This document shows positions 18,142 through 26,848 of a stretch of DNA of 50,626 nt, one piece after another. The stretch comes from Variovorax sp. E3 (GTDB lineage Bacteria; Pseudomonadota; Gammaproteobacteria; Burkholderiales; Burkholderiaceae_C). A model generated the notes under the pieces. It searched no databases. It was not told the DNA's origin and was given only the letters and a program-made list of their open reading frames with translations. Where the stretch lies: the NCBI RefSeq assembly GCF_016082275.1, contig NZ_MOWM01000042.1, positions 1-50,626 of the forward strand, written 5' to 3'. A program made the translations under genes and the position numbers. The stretch's first letter is position 1. Each line of letters starts with the position of its first letter.

Positions 18142-19102
18142 CGCAGGCAGGCGACATGCTGGCGCTGGTGGTGGCGTCGGTCACCCCGCTCACGCCGGCC
18201 ATCAAGGCCTTCGTGCTGCGCGGCGCGAACGGCGCGCCCTTGCCGGCGTTCACGCCGGGCGCGCACCTGGGCGTGCAGGTGATGCAGCCCAACGGGCATG
18301 CCGGGCAGCGCGCCTATTCGCTGGCCAGGCCGCACGGCGATGCGGACAGCTACGAGATCGCGGTGCTGCACGAGCCGCAAGGCGCCGGCGGCTCCGCGTG
18401 GATGCACGGCCTGAAGGAAGGCGCGATGCTGAGCGCGCACGCGCCGCGCAACGACTTCGCGCTGCACCGGGGCGAGGCCGCGCCGCTGCTGGTTGCGGGC
18501 GGCATCGGCATCACGCCGCTGCTGTGCATGGCGCGGGCGCTGGCGGCCGAGGGCAGGGCCTTCGAGTTCGTCTACGCCACGCGCAGCGCGCAAGCCACGG
18601 CCTACCTCCGGGAGGTGCGCGCGCTCGGCGGCACGCTGGTGCACGACGGCGGCGATCCGTCGCGCGGGCTCGACCTGCGCGCGCTGCTCTCGGCGCCTGC
18701 ACCCGGGCGCACCTGCACGTCTGCGGCCCGCGCGGCATGGTGCAGGCCGTGGTCGACACGGCCCGCGCGCTCGGCTGGCCCGATGCGCACGTGCACTTCG
18801 AACTCTTTGCCGGCGCGCTCGAGCAGGCCGGCGACACCGCCTTCGAGGTGCGCACCCTGCGCTCCGGCAAGACGCTGACCGTGCCGCCGGGGCAGAGCCT
18901 GCTCGACGTGCTCATCGCCGCCGGCCTCGACCCGCTGTACGACTGCCGCCAGGGCGACTGCGGCGTGTGCGCCGTCGACGTGGTCGAGGGCGTGCCCGAC
19001 CACCGCGACCATAACCTCAGCCCGCGCGAGAAGGCGGGCGGCAAGACCCTCTGCACCTGCGTGTCGCGCGCGCTGACGCCGCAACTGGTGCTCGACATCT
19101 GA
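18138..19102 (+). CDS. Phthalate-dioxygenase-reductase-type oxidoreductase (frameshifted as sequenced)
   Basis: Electron-transfer partner of the Rieske oxygenase; 321 residues after repair. Order: flavin domain ('RAYSLARP'), NAD domain ('VAGGIGITPLLCMARAL'), then a C-terminal plant-type 2Fe-2S domain with 'CRQGDCGVC' and a fourth Cys in 'TLCTCVSRA'. This flavin-NAD-ferredoxin order is that of phthalate dioxygenase and vanillate demethylase reductases. The frame breaks near 18706 (CCCGGGCGCACC): 'PAPG' should continue to 'AHLHVCGPRGMVQAV', and one missing G or C explains it. The start overlaps the preceding stop (ATGA). Confidence 0.85.
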
Positions 19103-19131
19103 CGACCCCACGATTCCCGGAGACACATCCC

Positions 19132-20460
19132 ATGACCATCGACCTGAAGGGCCTCGTGCAGCCCGACCGCGTGCACAAGCGCGTCTACACCGACCCCGCC
19201 ATCTTCGAGCTGGAGATGGACCGCGTCTTCGGCCAGGCCTGGCTCTACGTCGGCCACGAAAGCCAGGTGCCCAAGCCCGGCGACTACTTCACCACCCGCC
19301 TGGGCCGCGAGCCCGTGGTGATGCTGCGGCACACCGACGGCCAGGTGCACGTGATGTTCAACCGCTGCCCGCACAAGGGCGCCAAGATCGTGCCCGACGG
19401 CAGCGGCAACGCGGGCAAGTTCCTGCGCTGCCTGTACCACGGCTGGACCTTCAAGTGCGACGGCTCGCTGCTGTCGGTGCCGCTGCGCAGCGGCTACGAA
19501 GACACGGCGCTCGACCTGAAAGACCCGCAGTACGGCGTGCGCAACGTGGCGCGCGTGGCCACGCACCGCGGCTTCGTGTTCGCGAGCCTTTCGAAGGAAG
19601 GCCCCGGGCTGGCCGAGTTCCTCGGCGGCGTGGCCACCTCGCTGGACAACTTCTGCGACCGCGCCCCGGACGGCGAGGTCGAGGTGGCGGGCGGCGTGCA
19701 GCGCGTGATCCAGCGCAACAACTGGAAGATCTTCTTCGAGAACCTGCACGACACCATCCACGCCGTGGCCACGCACGAGTCGTCGTGGCGCGCGGCCAAG
19801 GAAGAATACGAGGCCATGCCCGCCGGCACGCCCAAGCCCTTCGAGGTGGTGATCGTCGACGGCAACGGCGAGCCGCTGGACTTCTGGGAAAAGCTCGAAC
19901 TCAAGGGCTACGACAACGGCCACGGCTTCATGGAAGGCATCTTCGTGCCGCCGACCGACCCGGTGAGCCTGGCCTACGTGGCGTCGCTCGAGGCCAGCAA
20001 GGGGGCGCAGCGCGCCGACGAGATATTGCGCGTGAACCGCCACAACACCATCGTCTACCCGAGCTGTTCGCCGCACACCTCGTTCCAGCAGATCCGCGTG
20101 ATCCGGCCGCTGTCGGTGGACCGCACGCTGGTCGAGATCTTCAGCTTCCGGCTGAAGGGCGCGCCGGAGGCCACCTTCCAGCGCACGCTGAAGTACACCA
20201 ACATCGTCAATTCGCCGTCGTCCAACGTGATGCCCGACGACCTGGAGGCCTACAACCGCGTGCAGGAGGGCCTGGGCTCCGACGGCGGCGACTGGGTCAG
20301 CATGCACCGCGCGGCGGGCCGCGACCAGCCCCTGTCCGGAGGCCGCGCCTCCAACGGCAACAGCGAGATGCCCTCGCGCAACATGTTCGCGGCCTGGGCC
20401 GGCTACATGGGCGTGGGTACGGGCGTGACCTCGGACGTGCAGGCCGGGAGCGCCGAATGA
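19132..20460 (+). CDS. Rieske non-haem iron oxygenase, large (alpha) subunit
   Basis: A 442-residue ring-hydroxylating oxygenase subunit. The Rieske 2Fe-2S ligands are Cys79-His81 ('RCPHKGA') and Cys100-His103 ('CLYHGW'). The mononuclear iron ligands fit 'FFENLHDTIHAVATH', with Asp207 as bridge and His210 and His215 as ligands. The length and the paired small subunit suggest a benzoate/anthranilate-type aromatic dioxygenase, but the substrate cannot be assigned. It starts 29 bp after the reductase and overlaps the beta subunit by four bases. AraC-type control is likely. Confidence 0.88.
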   Translation: MTIDLKGLVQPDRVHKRVYTDPAIFELEMDRVFGQAWLYVGHESQVPKPGDYFTTRLGREPVVMLRHTDGQVHVMFNRCPHKGAKIVPDGSGNAGKFLRCLYHGWTFKCDGSLLSVPLRSGYEDTALDLKDPQYGVRNVARVATHRGFVFASLSKEGPGLAEFLGGVATSLDNFCDRAPDGEVEVAGGVQRVIQRNNWKIFFENLHDTIHAVATHESSWRAAKEEYEAMPAGTPKPFEVVIVDGNGEPLDFWEKLELKGYDNGHGFMEGIFVPPTDPVSLAYVASLEASKGAQRADEILRVNRHNTIVYPSCSPHTSFQQIRVIRPLSVDRTLVEIFSFRLKGAPEATFQRTLKYTNIVNSPSSNVMPDDLEAYNRVQEGLGSDGGDWVSMHRAAGRDQPLSGGRASNGNSEMPSRNMFAAWAGYMGVGTGVTSDVQAGSAE

Positions 20461-20942
20461 ACTTCATCGACTGGAACGAACAGCAGGAGATCACGCAGTT
20501 CCTGCACCACGAGGCGCGCCTGCTCGACGAGCACCGCTGGGACGAATGGCAGAAGCTGTTTACGCCCGACGGGCTGTACTGGGTGCCGCTGGTGCACGGC
20601 CAGACGGACCACGTCAACCATGCCTCGCTGTTCTGCGAAGACGCGCTGCTGCGCTCCATGCGCGCGCGGCGGCTCGACCAGGCCCGCGCCTATTCGCAGC
20701 AGCCGGCCACGCGCACGGTGCACGTGCTGGGCAACATCGGGCTGGATTCGCGCGACGAGGCCGGTTGCGTGGTGCGCTCCAACTTCATGCTGCTGGAGTG
20801 GCGCAAGACCGAGCAGCGCGCCTTCGGCGGTACGGTGCTGCACACGCTGCGGCGCGAAGGCGGCGGCTTGCGCATCCACATGAAGCGCGTCGACCTTCTC
20901 AACTGCGACGCGCCGCACGAAGCCCTGCAGGTGTTCATGTGA
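20457..20942 (+). CDS. Rieske oxygenase small (beta) subunit
   Basis: A 161-residue NTF2-like protein of the ring-hydroxylating beta-subunit family ('EARLLDEHRWDEWQKLFTPDG' near residues 18-38, 'VHVLGNIGLDS' mid-protein). It has a structural role in an alpha3beta3 oxygenase. It overlaps the alpha-subunit stop (ATGA) and the next start (GTGA), so the subunits are made in step. No cofactor residues are expected or seen. Confidence 0.85.
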   Translation: MNFIDWNEQQEITQFLHHEARLLDEHRWDEWQKLFTPDGLYWVPLVHGQTDHVNHASLFCEDALLRSMRARRLDQARAYSQQPATRTVHVLGNIGLDSRDEAGCVVRSNFMLLEWRKTEQRAFGGTVLHTLRREGGGLRIHMKRVDLLNCDAPHEALQVFM

Positions 20943-21532
20943 AGGCCGCGCTGCTGGCCATGCACTACCAGAACGACGTGCTGCACGTCGACGGCAAGGT
21001 GCGCGTGGGGGTCGCCGCCGACGACCCCGCGCGGCCCCGGTTGATCGCCTCGGCCGCGCGGCTGATCGCCGGCGCCCGCGCGAACGGCGTGCCGGTGATC
21101 TTCGTGCGCATCGCCTTCGCGCCGGACCATGCCGACTGCCTGGGCAACTGCCTGCTGTTCCGCCGCGTCGCCGAGACCGGGGCGGTCGTGGAAGGAAGCT
21201 GGGGCGCCGAGTTCTACCGCGAGCTGGCGCCGCTGGCGGGCGAGGCGGTGGTCACCCACAAGCGCAACAACCCCTTCTGGGCCAGCGGGCTCGAGGAGGC
21301 CGTGCGCGCCACCGGCGCGACGCGGCTGTACGTGGCCGGCATCGCGACCAACCACGTGGTCGAACACGGCGCGCGCCATGCGAGCGACCTGGGCTACGAC
21401 GTGGCGGTGGTGGCCGATGCCTGCAGCACGGCGCAGGCCCACCTGCATGCGGCCAGCCTCGAAACGCTGGCCATGCTCGCGGACGTGGTCCGCGTCGATG
21501 AAGCCGTCGCGCGGATGGGCGGTTCGCGATGA
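20939..21532 (+). CDS. Isochorismatase-superfamily protein lacking the catalytic cysteine
   Basis: A 197-residue protein of the isochorismatase-like/cysteine hydrolase superfamily. Asp13 ('AMHYQNDVLH') and Lys108 ('VTHKRNNPF') of the usual Asp-Lys-Cys triad are present. At the cysteine position the motif reads 'AGIATNHVVEHGARHAS', so Val140 replaces Cys. True isochorismatases (EntB, PhzD) also lack the cysteine and hydrolyse vinyl ethers, so this may be a vinyl-ether hydrolase or a non-catalytic member rather than an amidase. GTG at 20939 overlaps the beta-subunit stop and is the only start that fits the fold's first strand. Confidence 0.78.
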   Translation: MKAALLAMHYQNDVLHVDGKVRVGVAADDPARPRLIASAARLIAGARANGVPVIFVRIAFAPDHADCLGNCLLFRRVAETGAVVEGSWGAEFYRELAPLAGEAVVTHKRNNPFWASGLEEAVRATGATRLYVAGIATNHVVEHGARHASDLGYDVAVVADACSTAQAHLHAASLETLAMLADVVRVDEAVARMGGSR

Positions 21533-22323
21533 GCACGCAGGACAAAGTGGCGATCGTCACCGGCGCGGCCGCGGTGCTCGGCAGCGCCATCGTGCGTGCG
21601 TTCGTGCAGGCGGGCATGCAGGTGGTGGCGGTCGACATCGACATCGCGCGCGGCGAGGCGCTGGCGGCCGAGCTCGGCCCGCGCTGCCGCTTCGCGGCCT
21701 GCGACATCGCGAGCGATGCGGCGCTCGATGCACTGGTGGCCGAAGCGCTTCAGGACGCGGGCCGCATCGACTTCGTCGTCAACAACGCCGTGGTCTACGG
21801 CGACGCCGGAATGAGCGCCACGCGCGGCGAATGGCTGCACGCGCTGGACGTCAACCTCGTGTCCGGCGCGATGCTGGTGCAGAAGACGGCCGACGCCCTG
21901 GCGGTACACGGCGGCGCGGTCGTCAACATGGGCAGCGTGGGCGGCAAGTTCGGCGCCGCGGGCAGGGCGCTCTATCCCGCGGCCAAGGCCGCGATCCTGC
22001 AGCTCACACGCAACCAGGCGGCAAGCCTGGCGCCCCGGGGCGTGCGCGTGAACTCGGTGTCGCCGGGGTGGACCTGGTCGGACGCGCTGTCGCGCATGGC
22101 GGGCAACGACCGCGCGCTCGCGGACCGCATCGCCGCGCCCATGCACCCGCTGGGTCGGGCCGGCGACGCCGACGACGTGGCGCGGGTCGTGCTGTTCCTG
22201 TGCTCGGACGCCGCGCGCTTCGTCACGGGCGCCGACATTCCCGTCGACGGCGGCTTCTCGATGCTGGGGCCGGACCAGGGGCGCTCTGCGCGGGACTGGT
22301 TCGGCGCCGCGCTGCCGGAATGA
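21529..22323 (+). CDS. Short-chain dehydrogenase/reductase (possible cis-dihydrodiol dehydrogenase)
   Basis: A 264-residue classical SDR: cofactor motif 'TGAAAVLGSAI' (the central Gly of the usual TGxxxGxG is Val here), 'NNAVVYG' in place of the common NNAG, a catalytic Ser in 'NMGSVGGKFG', and 'YPAAKAA' carrying the Tyr and Lys. As last gene of the Rieske oxygenase operon it could rearomatise the cis-diol product, as BenD does for benzoate. This is an inference from position only. The start overlaps the preceding stop (ATGA). Confidence 0.82.
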   Translation: MSTQDKVAIVTGAAAVLGSAIVRAFVQAGMQVVAVDIDIARGEALAAELGPRCRFAACDIASDAALDALVAEALQDAGRIDFVVNNAVVYGDAGMSATRGEWLHALDVNLVSGAMLVQKTADALAVHGGAVVNMGSVGGKFGAAGRALYPAAKAAILQLTRNQAASLAPRGVRVNSVSPGWTWSDALSRMAGNDRALADRIAAPMHPLGRAGDADDVARVVLFLCSDAARFVTGADIPVDGGFSMLGPDQGRSARDWFGAALPE

Positions 22324-22350
22324 GCAGGCGCGCCGCCACGGGGGTCAGGA

Positions 22351-23061
22351 TCAGTCCAGCAGGTCCGAGTACTCGCCGCGTTCGTAGGCGTCGACGGTTT
22401 TCCACGGCAGCGTCTTCGGCGCGGCAATGGCCGAGGCGGTCATGACGTTGAGCGACGTGCCGTGCGCGTTGCGCTGCTCGATCTTGCGCGCGTAGCGGCC
22501 GGCCGTGTCCCAGTCGATGCGCAGCGTGCTCTCGCCCTGCCGCACTTCATAGCGCTGCACGCCTTGGCCGGCCGCGCCGAGCGGCTTCATGCGCGGCAGG
22601 CTGGCCGGATCGACGAGCCAGTAGGCATTGGCCCACGAGCCGCCGTAGCCGACGTTGCCGTAGTTGGCGGCATCGACCTCGATCACCTTGCGCTGCTCGC
22701 GCAGCACCATGCCCACCTGCACCTTGCCGGCCGCATCGCGGCGCAGCCACAGCGGCGCGGCCGTGTTGTCGGCGTGCGAATGGCCGATGTGGACCTTGCC
22801 TTCGCGGGCCTCGTGGTCGTGGTCTTCGCGCACCGCGGGCGGCAATTCGCGCTCGACCCACACCGTGCCGGCACGGCGGTACATCAGGTCGGCGTAGCGG
22901 CTCTCGCGCTGCACGCCGTCCTTGCCGATCGACAGCACGTGGTGCCGGATGCGCAGGTTCTGGTCGGGCGCGGCGGCATCGCCGGCGGCGCCGGCCGCCA
23001 GCGGCAGGGCCGCGAGGGCCGTTGCCGCCAGCAGCGTCTTGAACGTCACGGATACCGTCAC
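22351..23061 (-). CDS. Secreted hypothetical protein, last gene of the alkaline phosphatase operon
   Basis: A 236-residue protein with a Sec signal peptide ('LLAATALAALPLAAGAAG') and no recognised domain. A His/Asp/Glu-rich stretch 'EDHDHEAREGKVHIGHSH' near residues 75-95 could bind metal. GTG at 23061 is chosen because it overlaps the phosphatase stop (GTGA); GTG at 23049 is an alternative. Coupling to the two phosphatases suggests a role in phosphate or phosphoester handling in the periplasm. Confidence 0.65.
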   Translation of the reverse strand: MTVSVTFKTLLAATALAALPLAAGAAGDAAAPDQNLRIRHHVLSIGKDGVQRESRYADLMYRRAGTVWVERELPPAVREDHDHEAREGKVHIGHSHADNTAAPLWLRRDAAGKVQVGMVLREQRKVIEVDAANYGNVGYGGSWANAYWLVDPASLPRMKPLGAAGQGVQRYEVRQGESTLRIDWDTAGRYARKIEQRNAHGTSLNVMTASAIAAPKTLPWKTVDAYERGEYSDLLD

Positions 23062-24647
23062 AGGCCGGCCGCTTCCTTGACCTTGTTGAACACCTTGATG
23101 TTCTCCATGGTGCCCTTGAAGATCTTCGAGCCCGCGCCGCCGGCGAACAGCATCACGTCGCCGCCGCCGTGGGTTTCGGCGCCCGGCGAACCGAGGTTGA
23201 TGCCGACTTCCTGCAGGAAGTTGTCGTCGGTGGTGTCCATCGCGGTCTGGTCGTCGCGCACGGGTCCGCGCAGCGGGCCGGTCCACGGCTTCTTGCTGTC
23301 TTCCGCGTTCACCTTGCTGTCGGCAATCTTCTTGGTGATGTCGGCGGGCGTTGCGGCCGGGTCATTGGCGTCGGAGAACGAAATCGAACCGGGGCGTCCG
23401 CCGTTGCCGAACACCAGCGTGGTGTAGGGCTTGCCGTCGGCGGCCTTCGTGGGCTTGCCGTCGGCGTAGCCGTTGACCAGGCCCAGGATCGGGTTGCCGA
23501 TCTTCGGGTAGCCGTTGAAGGCGATCGCGTGGTCATGGTCGGCCGTGACCACCACCAGCGTGTTCTTCAGGCCCGGGTCCTTCTTGTTCATGAAGTCCAG
23601 CGCGGTCTGGATGGCCGCGTCGAAGGCCAGCGTGTCTTCCAGCGCGCGCTTGGCGTTGGTACCGTGCAGCGCGTGGTCGATGCGGCCGCCTTCCACCATC
23701 AGGAAGAAGCCCTTGTCGTTCTTGCTCAACACGCCCAGGGCCTTCTCGGTCATGTCCGACAGGCTGGGTTGGTCGAGGCTCTGCTTGACGCGGTCCAGCT
23801 CGTACGCCATTTCGCTCGCCGAGAACAGGCCCAGCAGCTTGCCCGTGGCGGCCGTGTCGACGGCCTTGAGCTTGGTGCCGGTGTCGACGTAGCTGTAGCC
23901 CTTGGCCGTCATCGCGGCCACGAGATCGACGCCGTCGGTGCGCTTGGTGCCGCCCGTCGTCAGGTAGTTGCGCTGGCCGCCACCCATCAGCACGTCGATG
24001 CCGTCGAGCAGCTTGGGGTTGTAGTTGGCATGGCCCGGCACGCTCTGCTCGGCAATGGTGTTGTAGCCGTTGCGGTTGCAGATGTGCGCATAGGTGGTGG
24101 CGGGCGTGGCATGGCCCACGCGCGTGGTCGACACCGCGCCCACGGCGCGGCCCTTGGCCTTGGCGAGCTCCAGCAGCGTGTCGGCCGCCTTGCCGTTGGT
24201 CGGCGGGCAGGTGGTGTTCTCGCCGTTGATGTACTGCTTGCCGGTGCTGTCGACGGCGACGGTGTCGCTGGACATCGAGATCACCTCGTTGCGCATCTTC
24301 ACGCCGGTCATGTAGGCGGCCATCGAGGGCGCGCTGTCGGTGGTCTGGCCGTCGAGCGAGAAGGTCTTCACGCGCGCCGCATAGGGCAGCGACTGCATGA
24401 CGAGGTTCGCGCGCTCGGGGCTCACCAGCGAGCCGGGCTTGGCGGCCAGTTGCTTTTCGCCCTTGTAGATGCGCGCGGCGGTCACGGTGACCGGGCCCAT
24501 GCCGTCGCCGAGGAAGAAGATGACGTTCTTGGCTTCGCCGGCGGCGTGTGCGTGGCCGGCCAGGGTGCCGGCGGCGGCGCAGACGAGGGCGGCGGCCAGG
24601 CGCGTTGTGCGGTGGATGCGGGTGATGCGGTTCATGGTCGTGTTCAT
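23058..24647 (-). CDS. phoA: Alkaline phosphatase, periplasmic
   Basis: A 529-residue phosphomonoesterase of the alkaline phosphatase family. It has a long signal peptide (to about residue 36), metal-binding 'IFFLGDGMG', and the nucleophile motif 'TTDSAPSMAAYMTGV', with Ser after the metal-ligand Asp. 'MVEGGRIDHALHG' and 'VVVTADHDHA' supply Zn/Mg ligands, and 'AETHGGGDV' near the end carries the last His. It is a paralogue of the gene 32 bp upstream. ATG at 24647 or 24635 are both possible starts; neither has a strong ribosome binding site. Expression is probably driven by the Pho-box-like site before the first phosphatase. Confidence 0.85.
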   Translation of the reverse strand: MNTTMNRITRIHRTTRLAAALVCAAAGTLAGHAHAAGEAKNVIFFLGDGMGPVTVTAARIYKGEKQLAAKPGSLVSPERANLVMQSLPYAARVKTFSLDGQTTDSAPSMAAYMTGVKMRNEVISMSSDTVAVDSTGKQYINGENTTCPPTNGKAADTLLELAKAKGRAVGAVSTTRVGHATPATTYAHICNRNGYNTIAEQSVPGHANYNPKLLDGIDVLMGGGQRNYLTTGGTKRTDGVDLVAAMTAKGYSYVDTGTKLKAVDTAATGKLLGLFSASEMAYELDRVKQSLDQPSLSDMTEKALGVLSKNDKGFFLMVEGGRIDHALHGTNAKRALEDTLAFDAAIQTALDFMNKKDPGLKNTLVVVTADHDHAIAFNGYPKIGNPILGLVNGYADGKPTKAADGKPYTTLVFGNGGRPGSISFSDANDPAATPADITKKIADSKVNAEDSKKPWTGPLRGPVRDDQTAMDTTDDNFLQEVGINLGSPGAETHGGGDVMLFAGGAGSKIFKGTMENIKVFNKVKEAAGL

Positions 24648-24679
24648 GTGTGTGTTCGTCGCTGGGCGCTGGTGGCCGC

Positions 24680-26139
24680 TCACAGGCCGACCGCCTTCTT
24701 GATCAGGCCGAACACGTCGGTGTTGGTGATGACGCCGGAGAAGTTGTCGGCGCCCAGGCCTTGCGCGCCGAGGAACACGTCGCGCCGCCGTGGGTTTCGG
24801 AGTCGCTCGCGGCATCGGTCGGAACCACGGCTTCCTGCCGGTAGTCCTTGCTTTCCAGCGCTGTGCTGTCGATGGGGCCGCGCGTGGCCAGGCGCACCGG
24901 CCCGTTGCCGAAACCGATGATGGTGTACGGGTTGCCGTCGACGTCCTTGGTGGTCTTGCTGGTGTCCACATAGTCCTTCACCAGGCCGAGCACGCCCGGC
25001 TTGCCGGCTTCGGTCTTGCCGGTGCGCGCGGCGTAGCCGTTGAGCTGCAGCGTGTGGTCATGGTCGGCCGTGACGACCACCAGCGTGTTCTTCAGGCCGG
25101 GGTCGATGGCCTGCATCTTGTCGAGCGCCAGCTTGATGGCGTCGTCGAAGGCGCCGGTGTCCTGCAGCGCGCGGCGCGCGTTGGTGGCGTGCAGCGCGTG
25201 GTCGATGCGCCCGCCCTCGACCATCAGGAAGAAGCCCTTCTTGCGCGCGGCCAGCGCGTCGATGGCCTTGCCGGTCATCTCGGCCAGGCTCGGTTCCTTG
25301 GTGGCGTCGCGGTCCAGGTCGTAGGCCATGTGGCTCTTGGTGAAGAGGCCGGCGATCTTGGTGGAGCCGTCGACGGGCAGCTTGTCGAACTCGCTCTTGC
25401 TGGTGGCGTAGCCGTACTTGGCCGTCTTCAGTTCGGCGGTCAGGTCGCGGCCGTCGTTGCGCTTGCCGCTCTTGTCCTTGGGCAGGAAGTAGTCCGTACC
25501 GCCGCCGAAGAACACGTCGATGCCGTCACCCAGCTTCGCGTTGTATCCCGCGCCGCCCGGCACCAGCGCCGCGGCGATGGTGTTCTCGGCGTCGCGGTGG
25601 CACACGTGCGAGTACGTGGCGGCGGGCGTGGCGTGCGTGATGCGCGTGGTGGTCACCACGCCGGTCGCGTAGCCCTTGGCCTTGCTCTGCTCCAGCAGCG
25701 TCTCGACCGCCTGGCCGTTGGTCGGCGGGCAGGTGCTGTCGAAGTTGACGTGGTAGGCCTTGCCCGAAGCGTCGGTGGCCTTGGTCTCGGGGCTCATCGA
25801 GATGACTTCGTTGTTCATCTTGACGCCGGTCATGTAGGCCGACATCGAGGGCGCGCTGTCGGTCACCTGGGCGTCGTTCGAATAGGTGTGGACGAAGGCC
25901 GTCTCGGGCAGCGTGTCCATCGTCAGGTCGCCGTCTTCGCCGACCTTGTAGATGCGCGCGGCGGTCATGGTGGTGATGCCCATACCGTCGCCCAGGAAGA
26001 ACAGCACGTTCTTCTGCGGTTGCGCGGCGGGTTGCTGCGGAAGAATCGGCAGCAGTTGGGGGCCGTGGTTGCTGCCGCCGCAAGCGGACAGCAATAGCGA
26101 AGCGCCCAGCAGCGCTGGGGCAATGAAGCGTTGGGTCAT
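24680..26139 (-). CDS. phoA: Alkaline phosphatase, lipoprotein paralogue (frameshifted as sequenced)
   Basis: About 486 residues after repair. The N-terminus 'FIAPALLGASLLLSACGG' has a lipobox, so this copy is probably membrane-anchored, unlike its neighbour. Catalytic motifs match the paralogue: 'LFFLGDGMG', 'VTDSAPSMSAYMTGV', 'MVEGGRIDHALHA' and 'VVVTADHDHT'. The frame breaks near 24783, right after 'SETHGGA', where one base is missing; the alternative frame gives the expected continuation 'DVFLGAQGLGADNFSG' to a stop at 24680. The start at 26139 follows GGAGGGAG, which is part of a perfect 12-bp palindrome (26146-26157). Confidence 0.83.
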
Positions 26140-26198
26140 TCGACTCCCTCCGGAGGGTTTTGTTTGAGTAGTGCGCCTGGTGCGCAAATGTTCCGGAG

Positions 26199-26235
26199 GT
26201 GAAATCTAAAGACGTCAAATGACTCGGACGTGACG
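26199..26235 (-). promoter_or_regulatory. Pho-box-like direct repeats upstream of the alkaline phosphatases
   Basis: On the minus strand, CGTCAC, AGTCAT, CGTCTT and TTTCAC follow each other with starts 11, 10 and 10 bp apart, 60-95 bp before the phosphatase start. This is a degenerate match to the TGTCA repeats bound by PhoB. The functional context makes it more credible than the sequence alone. Confidence 0.42.
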
Positions 26236-26277
26236 ATGCGCATCCGCTGAAAAAGTTCAGCGCATTCGAAGAAAGAA

Positions 26278-26301
26278 ACACGCCGGAAGACTTCGGCGTG
26301 T
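26278..26301 (-). terminator. Intrinsic terminator of the DUF2177 gene
   Basis: Perfect 8-bp stem (ACACGCCG paired with CGGCGTGT) with an 8-nt loop, followed on the minus strand by TTTCTTTCTT. It lies about 55 bp downstream of the DUF2177 stop; a second hairpin (26304-26327) sits between them. Confidence 0.7.
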
Positions 26302-26353
26302 CATGCCCGCCTGCTTGCCAGCGGGCAGGGGGCCGGGGCTCGATCAGCTCAGT

Positions 26354-26764
26354 TCAGCGCGCCGCCATCCAGCGCCAGGCCAGCGCCCCGGCGGCCGCCG
26401 CCACGCCGCTCACCAGCGTGCCCCACGCGATGTCGATGAACGACAGCGCGAGCGGCCAGTTGCGGATCACGGCCAGGTTGGTCAGGTCGTAGGTGCCGTA
26501 GCAGAACATGCCGAACAGCCCGCCCAGCAGCGCCGCGCGCACCACGCTCTGCGCCTCCACGCCGGGCGCGATGGCAAAGACCAGCAGGCCCACCGGGTAG
26601 AGCAGGTAGAACACGCCCGCGAAAGCCAGCCGGGGGTTCGGCGACATCAGCTCGCCCATGCCCTCCTGGTACATGCCCTTGGCGACGAGGCCGAGCCAGA
26701 TCATGTCGATCACCAGCAGCACCACGAAGGTGACGGCCCATGCAACCAGGTGTTTAGTGCTCAT
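26354..26764 (-). CDS. DUF2177 family inner-membrane protein
   Basis: A 136-residue protein with four predicted transmembrane helices (about residues 5-25, 45-65, 72-92 and 108-130). 'IDMIWLGLVAKGMYQ' and 'GMFCYGTYDLTNLAVIRNWP' are typical of the DUF2177 family. Function is unknown. ATG at 26764 is preferred over an in-frame ATG three codons earlier. It is divergent from queC, with 84 bp between them. Confidence 0.82.
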   Translation of the reverse strand: MSTKHLVAWAVTFVVLLVIDMIWLGLVAKGMYQEGMGELMSPNPRLAFAGVFYLLYPVGLLVFAIAPGVEAQSVVRAALLGGLFGMFCYGTYDLTNLAVIRNWPLALSFIDIAWGTLVSGVAAAAGALAWRWMAAR

Positions 26765-26848
26765 TCGCGGCATCGTATCCGCGCGCCCGGCGCGGCCTGC
26801 GAAAATTGCGCTTTTGGACTACAACGGCCCGGCCGTTGACGGATTGCC

